Assembly (NCBI GenBank): GCA_032878915.1
Contig: JAVQMG010000104.1
Span: 11,015,001 to 11,079,000 of the forward strand
Direction: 5' to 3'
Source of the DNA: Castanopsis chinensis
Lineage: Eukaryota; Streptophyta; Magnoliopsida; Fagales; Fagaceae
Length of the DNA stretch: 64,000 bases
Below, one piece after another: positions 47,084 to 58,200 of the stretch. Position numbers and translations under genes: made by a program. Under the pieces are notes generated by a model, which saw nothing but the letters and a program-made list of their open reading frames with translations, searched no databases and was not told the origin of the DNA. Position 1 is the stretch's first letter. Each line of letters opens with the position of its first letter.

Positions 47084-47460
47084 AGAGAGAAAAAAACCAG
47101 AACGAAACGGCGACGTAGAGGGCTCGAATCGAAGACGAAGAAGAGAACGAGAGCGAGAGCGAGAGCTCAATGGAGTGTGAAGCTCAGATTCAGAGAAAGC
47201 TGAAGAAAATAGGAGATTTCTCGAGGCTTAAAGCGCGAGCGAGTGTAGAGAGAGATTTTTCCTTTTTGTGTGTTTGTGTGTTTGTGTGTGTGTGTTTTGG
47301 GGGTTCTGAATTTTGTTGTAACGCTTGCTTGCTAGGGCAAGAAGGAAGGGTGAAAACGTGAGCGGCACGTGACTTTTATGTATATTCGGGTTGGGAATTG
47401 GACTGGGATTGACCCGATTGGGTTGGGCTTTGAGGACACTGTATGGGTTGGTTTGGGCTG
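47084..47460 (-). promoter_or_regulatory. 5'-UTR exon and promoter region of the RBM39-like gene
   Basis: The likely leader (47,084 to about 47,200) is purine-rich on the minus strand's complement, as in many plant 5' UTRs. A perfect G-box core CACGTG lies at 47,366-47,371. A telo-box-like AAAACCCTAA (minus strand) lies at about 47,055-47,064, just inside the intron. A GT-rich tract covers 47,265-47,300. The transcription start is not determined. Confidence 0.5.
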
Positions 47461-47869
47461 ATAAAAATGGTTAAGTAGCTAAAATACTATCTTGATCCTT
47501 AAACTTTATTTTAAAAAAAAATTTATCCCTAAACTTTGTAAGTATTTTTTTCAATAATTTAGAAACAAAAATAGGGATGAAAAAAGAAATTTTTTTCAAT
47601 AATTTAAGGATTTAAAATAAATTTTTAGTAAAGTTTAGGAGTATAAATAAAATATTTTCAATAGTTTAAGAACAAAAGATGAACTTTTCAGTAATTTATG
47701 GACGAAGAATGAAATTCTTAAAATTTAGGAATGAAAAATAAGTTTTTAGTAAAGTTTAGGGACCAAAAATAGTATTTTACCCAATTCTTAACCAATTCAT
47801 ACTTGATGGGTTGAAAAAACTACGAACTATGATTGACTCGACAACTTTTACCAGTTGAAAATATAGATG
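47461..47869. other. Intergenic stretch with short AAGTTTAGG-type repeats
   Basis: Several degenerate repeats of the form AAATTTTTAGTAAAGTTTAGG occur between 47,490 and 47,780. No gene is present. Confidence 0.45.
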
Positions 47870-47877
47870 GTTTCGAC

Positions 47878-48472
47878 CAGAGCCGGCTGAATGGTAGAGC
47901 AAGAAATGCAGTCGCCTAAGGCCCTAAGTAAAAAGAAAAGGCCCCCTAAATTTTAACTAATAGGGTTATTTAAAGTCAATAAATAAAATAATATTTTTTA
48001 CCAGATGAAAAACGAATAAAAAATAGAGAAAAATGCAACGTTCACAATATTTTTTACAATACTTTTACGACTAATGCTAAGTAGTAAATTGTTACAGCCT
48101 ATTATTGATGGTAAAAAATAATTATAGTGATATTTTCAAATAGAAAACAAAAAGCAACTTAAAATCTAGGATTTGTTGTAAAAAATATTGTGAATGTTGC
48201 ACTTCTAAAAAAAATAAGAATAATAATAAGAGTTTAGCTAGCAAACTTTTACTAGTTTCATCTAAGTCTAATACTAATACCACTCTTTTACTTATGACTA
48301 TCAATCTATCACATTAATAAGTATAAAAAATATTGTCAAATTTTTTCTGTCTACACAATATCTAAAAAAAGAAATTTTTTTTCGTAGTTCATGTTAATTA
48401 ATAATAATTTTGCATCTAAAACAATATAATCAATTTTCGCCTTAGGCCCTCAAATGCATTAAGCCGCCCCTG
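47878..48472. mobile_element. Non-autonomous hAT element (595 bp) with a nested MITE
   Basis: Ends CAGAGCCGGCTGAATG and, reverse complement of the right, CAGGGGCGGCTTAATG. A perfect 8-bp target duplication, GTTTCGAC, lies at 47,870-47,877 and 48,473-48,480. A second inverted pair, CGCCTAAGGCCCT (about 47,914) and CGCCTTAGGCCCT (about 48,438), sits subterminally. No transposase. Confidence 0.9.
48026..48206. mobile_element. MITE nested in the hAT element (about 181 bp)
   Basis: The left end AGAAAAATGCAACGTTCACA and the reverse complement of the right end AGAAGTGCAACATTCACA continue as an inverted repeat through AATATTTTTTACAA. The size is close to the 182-bp MITEs at 29.7-30.06 kb, with similar motifs (ACAATATTTTTACA), so it may be a distant relative. 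The target duplication is hidden in A-rich flanks. Confidence 0.65.
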
Positions 48473-48523
48473 GTTTCGACTTGATGAGTTGTGAGGGTTG
48501 ATATTCATTTGATTAAATTGGAC

Positions 48524-49284
48524 TGTAAGGACATAAAGTTGGCTTTGGGCCCAAATGCGTGACTGGGCTGGCCCAAGTGGCCTTTACAATAGAATTTGTA
48601 GAGAATGGGTTTAAAGCCTAGACTTCTTGGGGCTTTAGAAGGCTATGGGGTAAGGTCTAAGTCCGCTTCCTGCATGCGGCTGGCCGATGGAGTGGTCTAT
48701 TTCCCTTGTCGGACGTGAGCCGAGGAGCTTCTGCGTTGGGAGACGTTCTGTTCTTTGGGAGGAGAGAGAGAGTGTGTGCCTTCCTCTTTCCTGGGAGAAA
48801 ATCCGGATCCCTTTCCTATGGTCCATCCTTCTCTATTTATACTCCCCATCCCTGGTTCCCATCTGTCTTTTCCCTGAAAACGCTCCCCAAGGCTCAGAAA
48901 GCTGTCCACCGTCCCCTCAGGAGTCATTTCTCCATTAATGCAGCCAAGCGGGTAGGTGGAAGGCCTTTAATGCGGTAACAACAGCTTTATGCATTGCACG
49001 TCTTCCCTGTCTCCCACCTCGGCGTCCTATTAAGACTTGGGATAACTCACCGAGCTCTAGGAGCTCTTCCCCAAGCGCCTTGCTACCTTGTTCTGTCCCT
49101 GACATTATGTCCGAGGGGGCCTTCTCCTCGGATCCTCATCCAACAGGCTGGCGGCCTGGTCGGCGGGCTTCTGGGCCCCAGTTCTAAGAGGCCCTATTCC
49201 CAACTCATGGTCCCTTCAGCAGAGCGCGCGTCCTCGGACCAGGCCCCAGGCCCATATGGTGTTTTGACGCCTTTACCCCCCACA
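48524..49284. mobile_element. Solo LTR of an LTR retrotransposon (761 bp)
   Basis: Starts TGTAAGGACATAAAG and ends CCCCCCACA (TG...CA), with a perfect 5-bp target duplication TGGAC at 48,519-48,523 and 49,285-49,289. It is much more GC-rich than its surroundings. No internal retroviral-type genes remain, as expected after recombination between two LTRs. ORFs here are chance readings of GC-rich DNA. Confidence 0.9.
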
Positions 49285-49595
49285 TGGACTTTTTTTCTAA
49301 TTCAGTCATAAAATATAAATTTTGAATGGATTTTTTTAATTATTCTCTCGAACAAAAATAGGAAAGAAAAAGAATAACAAAATACAAAAATAAAAATACA
49401 AAATTTGACACCTAAGCTTTCTAATATGAGTAATATAATGTTTATCCCTAAATAGGCATACATAAAAATAATATTAGTTCTTGGTGGGTTCAAAAATTCA
49501 TCCCGCATGGAAACCTAACATGCCACTTTAAATTCACATGGTTTGGAGTGGGTCGAGCAAGTTAGTGAGTAAAGAAATTTTTTGCACGACCCTAA

Positions 49596-50147
49596 GGCCT
49601 CGTTTGAGAGGAGGGAATGGAATGGAAAGGAATAAAAAGAATAATTTTAAAATATTCTTCTCTTCCCTTGTTTGGGAGTTTTAATGGAGGAAATGGAAAG
49701 TCCATTCCCTTGTTTGGGAGTTTAAGTGGGAGGGAATGAAATAGGTAAGAGGGAACACTCATTCCTCTCTATTCCCTTAAAACCTCAAATTTTCATTCTC
49801 CCCAAAATTGGGAGAAATGAGAGGGAATGAAATTAGATTTAATGATTTTTTTACTAAAACTCCCAAAATACCCCTATATATTCAACCCTTTATTTTAAAA
49901 TAGGGATCTAATATAGTAATATTGTCATAAAATGATTCCATTCCATTCCCTCCATGTTGCTCCCAAACAACATTACTTACATTCCATTTATTTTCATTCA
50001 TTTCCATTCCTTTATTTTAAAACATTCAATCAAGGTTGCTTAATTCCATTCAATTCCTTTTCCTTACTTATATACATTCCATTCCATTCTCTCATGATCA
50101 TTACATTCCATTCCATTCACTTCCCTTATGAACTTCCAAACGGAGCC
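49596..50147. mobile_element. PIF/Harbinger (Tourist-like) MITE (552 bp)
   Basis: Ends GGCCTCGTTTGAGAGG and, reverse complement of the right, GGCTCCGTTTGGAAG. The flanks are TAA (49,593-49,595) and CAA (50,148-50,150), a 3-bp target duplication with one mutation. Subterminal parts are rich in GGAATGGAATGG on the left and CATTCCATTCC on the right, so the element can fold back. No transposase. Confidence 0.7.
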
Positions 50148-50150
50148 CAA

Positions 50151-52226
50151 GGATCATCTCATTGTATTTACAAAATAAACAATATAAGTTCATCGAATTG
50201 CACTTGGACTTACATATAAAATCAAGTGAAATTTTTATAATAAAATGGAATTTTTAATAGGCTATTGCTTTATAGAAATGTGTGCTGGATCGTTCACGAT
50301 ATCAACAACCTCTTTATATCGATTTTGTCATGTCATCAATGAGCTCTAGCTCTAGCTCATCCAAGCACCTATCTATGTGTATATGTAGGCATGAATTTAG
50401 GCAATCCTAATAGGAACATGTCGAATGACAAGCGTTTTCTCCACATTAAGAACTTTTACATGTATTGTGTGTAAACTTTTTTAAAAGTGAAAACATCGAC
50501 AAAATAGCTTTTACAAATGATAAAAATTCTAAAAACATACATTTTTCATAACAACTGAGATGATTTATTATAATTGTTATATAATAAGAATGGTATTAGT
50601 AATAAGCCAATGTATAAGTGATATTCAAATCAAAATTTACTAAATTAACAAGTCATGGAAAATGTCATGTCCCCTGCATTGCTTAATAAATGGTTGTTAT
50701 AGATTTTGTCTTTTATCTTTTGCTGATGATTCTCACCCAAACCACTTGATTGAATGGAAATCATCTATCATGATACATGTAACTCCTGATCAAGTAATTG
50801 AGTGTGACTTTGCGCTGAAGTTGTCACTAAAACTTCTTCTCATTAAAAAAAAAAGCCTGTCACTAAAGCTCAGAATAATCTTTTTGAGAGAACTAACAAG
50901 GGTATCACTTAGGAGTTAAGTCACCCTATTGAAGGAGTCAAATTCAGGACCCACACATTAAGAGACTTGTGCTTTGTTCTACCACATGGACTACGTTAAT
51001 TGATTAGAAATTATCAGGAGAAATCATCGACACTCAAGTCTCATGCACCACCTTGAATGAGGGTTAAAAAAAATTGAGATTATCTTTTCGAAGGTAAATT
51101 CTCGCATCACACTCCATAAATCCCATTGACTTGGAGAGAGAAATAAGGAGAGGCTGGTTTTCTCTATACAAGTTCAGATGCATTATATTGTACTGTGCTG
51201 ATTTTGATAGCTCCTGTATTCAGTCAGAAATCATGCGAGGACAAATTGCTATTTTGAGACATAAATGGCATTCACCTAGTTCAGTGACTGCAATAGGCTA
51301 GTCTTACTACTCCAAGCCATAGTACTGCACTACTGCCCCTTCAAGTAGAAAAGATTCAGAAATTATGTGATGAGTCACTGAGAATCAAGCAATGCTAGAC
51401 TCAAAAACTTTTCCACAGCCTTTTTCAGGTGATAAATTGTGATCGGAGCATTGCTTTCATGTGAACGCGTCATTAACACTACTTTTATTATGCACTAATT
51501 AAAGTAGCAGTTGAAAAATTTGTCACCTAACTATTGCAAAGAATCAGTAGGAAAAATTTATTGCAAAGAATCAGTAGGAAAAATTTATTTAGCGATAGGA
51601 TTGAGTGCTAGTCCTAGTGACTTCACTCCTGCAAGCTTCCTATCCAGGGTTCTTGATGATTAGATTGTTGTACGACACCATTTTGAAGGTTAAGACTTGT
51701 AAAGTGGTTCTGGTGCTGATGGTTCTTGATCTTCTGGCTTGGAACATCTCTAACTAAAATGATGATAATTCAAAGAAGTTAGAACTTAGAACACATCTAA
51801 CTAAAAGGGGAATGACAAGATATACTGCCAGTGTAGGTTGGGACATAACAGAAAAGTCGTACCAAAACAAGAATTTATAAAAGGAATAAATAAATATTAT
51901 GCAGATACATTAAAAGAACTTCTGCTGGCATTCCAAGTAATAGTTGTACATAACAAAAAGGCAATACAATCTTTTATTCGTCTCAAGATGACACAAAAAT
52001 CATCATCAAAACTTGTTTGACTCCGTAAGTCAAATATTTACGGAAATAATCTTCTTCTTTTCTTCGTATTAGTGTTTTATTAGTACATTACACATGCATC
52101 GGATAGGTCTTCAATCCATGATCTCGTCTCCCACCTTGCACTTGTAAGGGAATGAAGTACTGTTTGAGCTAGAGCTCATCGATTCACTGAAATAATCATT
52201 ATAATGGAAATAATATTTCTGCGCCT
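50151..52226. other. Intergenic stretch downstream of the IF-3 gene
   Basis: It includes the IF-3 3' flank. A 30-bp tandem duplication (TTGCAAAGAATCAGTAGGAA unit) lies at about 51,533-51,590. Other ORFs (50,662-50,919; 51,838-52,020) have no recognisable content. Confidence 0.5.
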
Positions 52227-55200
52227 TTAATTTGGCTTAGATGTCATGTTTGGCATTGTATTCGAGCTCCCTCGACTAAATACTCCCCACGCCTTTTGTC
52301 CACCCTTGTCAGGCCCTGGCCTTTGGCTATCATCAGAATTCAAATTGGGCAAGTTCTCATTTGGTGAAACCCCTATTGTGCCAGGATTCCTGGCAGCATC
52401 ATGAGGGTTTCCTTCCCTGCTCCTACGAATTTCTGCTGGTACACCTTGTCCCCTGGGTGTAGTTGGAGAACTAAAAATGCCATAACTAGGTGCAGGGGTA
52501 CTAGGAGCACCAAGACCTGGTCCTTGCTTAGGCATGTTGTTAGGAGGAAGCTTTGAGTTTCGAAATACAGAAGTATCAGTCCCAACTTGCCTGCTTTCTG
52601 CCCCTGAAGGTGAAAAATTCACATCCACTGGGGTCTGCCTTCTTAAATTTGGAAATTGGGGTTCTAACCTCACTGAGTCCCTCATTCCTGGACCCCTACT
52701 ATCTATTGGTTTCGTTGGTGGGAACTGATTCCTTGGTTCACTTCCTTTGTGAATTTTTTCAGTCCCAGTGGAAGGCCCTTGTGGGGAGAACGGGGAGGAG
52801 GGGACTTGATCTGCTCTTGTAAATTCGGGTACTGGCATGGAGTGCAAAAAGTCTGAAACATTGACATTTGATGAAGGAGAAGCTGTTTCTTGTGCAGTCT
52901 TCAACTGTTTATCCGAACTGGAAGTTACTCCATTCACATCATCACCAAGACGGAATACTTCTTCAAAATTATCACCAGCATCAACAACTGACCAAGCATT
53001 CTTCTTGTCTCCAAAACTTTCATCTGGAATTTCCATGGAAGAAGGAATAGGAAGGTCAGCTTCATCAGAAAGGATCTCTTCCTCAGTTTCTGAGTCATAT
53101 TCAGCAGAACTCAGTTCTTCAGTGGAACCAATAGAATTGACAGTTTCTGGTGCAGTGGTGGCTACCTTAGCACTCGCATCTCCTACAACCTTCAACTTTT
53201 TCCCACCTTTCTTGGGCATGCCAAATTTGACATGCCTGACTACCACATGTGCCTCTGTCTCTCTCACCAAGGGTCCACTTTCTACAATACACACGTCTTC
53301 AATCTGCAGAATGTTGTTCATAAATAAGAGTGGGAAAGTAAAAAGGAAAACACAAAATTAATGATTCAAACATAAAACAGTGAGAAAACTCAAAGGAGTT
53401 GCCATACCAAAGCAGAGATGCGAGATAGCAATCCACCCAAGTCCTGATCTTCTTTACCCATAGCCCTGCACTGTTTCAGATCCACAGAAGACAATTAACT
53501 ATTATAATAGCACTTAATGGCTAATTTGGTAACATTAGTTGAAAGAATTTGAGGACAGACACGTAAACCACTAGTGCATTTGGTAGAATAAGACAACTTT
53601 TATTGGTAAATATACATGCATAAGAATGAAGAATGAGTGGATTAATGCTAGTACGTTGTATCAGTTCTTGATTTCTTTTTATTCCTTTTGCAAATAAACA
53701 TTATTGTATTAATCCTTGAGCTTTGAGAATCCATTATTTTCAAACTTTGCCAATCCCCCCTCCCCAAAAAATAAAACCATCCACACACAAAAATGAAGAA
53801 GAAAGAAGTGGTAATTGTATGGAAATTTTGTTTGACTGTTATATCTAAGAAGCACTATGCCTTTCTATTTTCATTTTTTTTTTTTTTTTTAATTTGGTTG
53901 AGTCAGCCTCTTCATACATCTGCAATTTATCAAATCCATATTGTATTTAAAATTTCTGATAAAAAGGATGAACTTGTTAAGAACCCAGAGTACAGAATTT
54001 CTGAGAGGAATCTGATGAACAGTAAATTTTAGCAAAAGAAAGTATGATGCATGAAACAATCAGTGAATTTGTCTCTCCTTCTAATGCCAGCAACTCAAGG
54101 AAACTACATTAAAGAGAAGGTGGCATAGATATCAGCATGCAACCCAAGATAGCACCCAATCAGCTATGATATACCAAAATATCATCGGAGTTTCTAAACA
54201 TCAATAACCAGAGAATAATTAAAGAAATGAAAGAATGTACCTTCACCCGGTAACCACGCTCCATCAGTCTTTTAATTTGATCTGCTTTCATCTTTAAGTC
54301 CTTTAGTTCCTGAAAAGAGTAGCAGTGGGTATGTTGTATCATCATACTTTTCACTCACTCCTTTAATATCAATGATGTAACCATGGTTAGTTTATCTTTT
54401 GACCTTATATTCCTCTCATTTTGTATCCTTTTTGCATTGCAAGTCATACATTTGGGTAGCAGGGTTAGTAAGTACATCTATGACCCAGCCAGGTTTTCAG
54501 AGACCAGGCAAACAAAATGAATGGAACATTCAAATCATCAATAACATAAACAAATGGAAATCCCAGAAATCAAAGAAGATTGTTATCAATTGACAAGCAC
54601 CCAAAACACAGTTGAGTTGACACATTGAGTGAAGAAAATTCAATGATCACTTCCTTGACTTGTATTGTCCATATTGTTCTCAATTGTCCAAGCTCTTTAC
54701 AAAATTGTGTTCACAGCATCAATACCATTATTTATGTGAAAATATTAAATTGTTGCCAGCATGTTTTTATTTATTTCTGAAACAGTTAAGATGAGTTTCA
54801 GGAAGAATATGTGATATGGCACAAGGAAAATAAAAAGTCAGAGTTCAGAGAAAGAACATACAGTTTTCCCTGAGAAGCGAACTTCTTTGCAGTCTCCTTT
54901 TCGCAAAGACACCTCAGACTGCAAATTCATTGCATTCCAAAAGGTTAAACTATTATAACAATAACAAATAAGATTTTTTTTTATAGGTAAAAGTAAATGA
55001 TAATATATTAACAAACATTATTTAGATGTACAGGACCAAAACAAATCTCTTACAGTTTCTCCTATAGGAATGTGAAATATTATTATAAGTGCAAGAGTCT
55101 GAGACCAACTATCTAGTATATACATGATTGCACCAAACGCTTTCTCTCTTTTTTTCCCTTGCTTCATAAATGGAAATTTAACAAATAGAGCTTCCGGAAC

Positions 55201-58200
55201 TTTTTGAACTTTACAATCACGTAGTTTCTATGACTAAGTTTAAATTTTGATAACTGCTAACCAACCTTTAAATAATATCACCATTTTGCAAGCAGTCTAG
55301 AACCCCAGAACCATACATATACATCAACAAAAGCATGAGAAACCAAAAATAAATAAGGCATGCCCGCTCAGTTGATGTTAAGCATCAATATTTCCTTCCA
55401 AAAAGGTACTTTTCATTTCTAAAATAGTTTCAATATCTTCCCAATTAATTTACGAATGCTGAACTTAACAATCGAATTACCTAGGTTCTACCAGGTGACA
55501 ACTGTCAGTTGCAAAGGAGATAGGAATTCTACCAAGGAAATTGCTCAAGCTACATCTATACACAACCTTATATATATATAGCCCATATCACATTTTAATG
55601 AAATGCATAATTGTCACTTACTCAGCCACTCAATTTTGAATCTTTAAGCAAAGTATTGTGCATAACAAATACAATGTACAAAACTGAAAATTTGTGGATA
55701 GCAATCAGAAGAATCTGGTTAAAAATAATAATCTGGTCCAAAGGGCCCTGCTTTGATGAGGTTCTACATCATCAAAAAAACTGGTCAAAACAACGGATAA
55801 TTATCTGTTGCTCCATAGCTTCCAAAAATTTTAAAATGCAAAACATTAGTCAAGGTGATGACAACTAGATTTTGGGACCTTCAGATATGTCATTATAAAT
55901 CAACTTGCAATAGGAAGTTTGGAGCATCACCCAGTATAACTTATTGAATTATTTGATCCTAAATGAGGTCAATTACGAGTTGAGGCTTATCCTTTTTCTT
56001 ATTATTTTTATTATTGGTAAGTTGTACACAAATAATAATCAGTAAGTTGTACACGCACCACCTCATGACTTTACCCTACACATTGTTTTTACAAAGGAAC
56101 AAGATGCTACTTGTAGTACAGCTCATTGGAGAAGGGGTAAGTAAAAATCAAAACTTCTAAAAAGTTATTTCTATTGGAAACTGTCTACAATCCACAAGAT
56201 TGATGCTTTGATTCTCCAATCACCATTCTCATATGTGACAAGAAGCAAAAGGAGTGCACCAACAAAAGCTCTAGGATGCAAAACCTAGGGTTGGTTGGAG
56301 TAAGCACCAAACCATTAGAAAATTCCAAGAGAAATTTTATTAAATCAATCAAATTGTTACCTTCCCATGGGAATATGATATTGTGTTTATATAGACTACT
56401 TGGACAAAACCCTAATTCTAATTCTAATTGATTAACGAAACCTCATTCTAACTGACTTGGGAGTACCCAATTATTGAATTACAATAAAGCCTTGACTCTA
56501 GAAAATTAAATAGGATAATAATAACCTAATTAACAACTACGAATTAATATGAAATACAATTGACTTCCAAAATTAAATAAACCTAAATTAAATATCACAT
56601 CAATGGGAATTGGCAATACCAAAGCTACAGGCAAAAGAAAACAATAACAAAGTTGTGGTTTTAGTCCAAAAAATTTTCGTTGGCTTAATTGCAGCAAGAT
56701 TCAACCCAAAGTCACAAATCTACAATGTAACATACCTTGCTTTTAGCACGGTCTTTTTCCTTCAACTGTTTTTTGTACTTTTCTCTATGGAAGTCCATGA
56801 GTTTACAGACAGGTGGATTAGCAGTTCTTTGAACCTATAAACAAAACAAAATGGAGTTTGCAGAACAGAGATAAGAAACATAAAAGTAGTTTAATAAATA
56901 ACAAAAATTAAAACATTGAGCATCCCAGAATCTGCTAAACAAACTTCTTGTCCCAAAAGCTAAAGTTCTTAAGCACTAATAGCTCCACTTAAGTATAGAT
57001 GCTGACCAGGGCATTTGCTCCAAGCATTAATACATGCATGGCTAAACACATTAGAGTCCAATACATATTTGAAAAACCAATAGAGGAAATAAATAATGGT
57101 GTTCAAAGGACATTCTTTGCCTCATTTTCGCAGGAACCACTACACTAAATTATTTTGGGAAAAAAATGTAGATATCATCCAAGATAGTAGTGGAGTTAAC
57201 AAAGGTGGTTCAAAATCTGAGTAAATTACTTAGGTAGCATACAAAAGAACACCCACTCCCTCTCTACTTTAACTGAACCCTGGATGTCTTAGAAACACCA
57301 AGAGGTGCTAACCAGTTGAGCTACAAAGCTCTTGGCAAAGACAATAAAATACCTTAGCAGATCTACTTGCACCCCATGATAGGGTGAGGTTGGGTAGGGA
57401 AGCAATTTAATCAGGGCAAGGCAGGGTGCATTGTCAAGTTGGTCACAAGTGAAAAGTTGGTGAAATTATTCAAAATACACATGTCAAGTAGAATATAACA
57501 CCAGCATCAGGATTAAGAAGAACGCAACCAGGGGCACAATTTTTTTTTTTTGAATAGGTAAGTAGTGCTGTTTTATTGATATTAAATAAACAAAAACGTC
57601 ATGTTCACAATGATGAACATAAAGCATCGACAATGTACATGAATATCAAGTGAAAGTTCTAAGAGAAGCTAGGAACTCAAAAATGGAAGAACATTGTGTT
57701 AACCTCCAAGCTCTGAACCATTCAAAAAGAGTGCGCAGAACCAAAGATTTTAATTGATCCAATGAACTTTTGGTATAACGAACAACAATTCCACTCCTTC
57801 TACACAAGCCGCATCAAACAATCTGGCACCAAATTCCAAACATTTGAGCCATGTTTCCTAAACTAATTTCTCTAGCAAAACAATAAACTCCAAACAGACC
57901 CTGACATGACCCAGTGAATACCAAAAATCTGAAGTACATCCCTCCGTAAAGCAAAAGCAACTTCACAAGCTCACATTTCATTAAAAGGTGATCCAATGTT
58001 TCCCCATTACTTTGACACAGACAGCACCAATTTATTAAAGACAAACACCTTTTCATAAGATTGTCCAACATATAAATGCTACCACAAGCTGCTGTTCACA
58101 TGACAAACGCCACCCTTTTGGGCACCGTGGGCAAATATCATCTCCAAATCTAAAATGTTAGGGTGTAAATCACCTTATCTAGGCTGATTTTTATTTCTTT

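Noticed and set aside
48635..49311. Several overlapping ORFs in a GC-rich block
   Set aside because: The block is a solo LTR with TG...CA ends and a perfect target duplication; the ORFs have no recognisable domain.
52534..53361. Plus-strand ORFs up to 174 aa
   Set aside because: Antisense shadows of the last IF-3 exon, which has a continuous, in-phase frame on the other strand.
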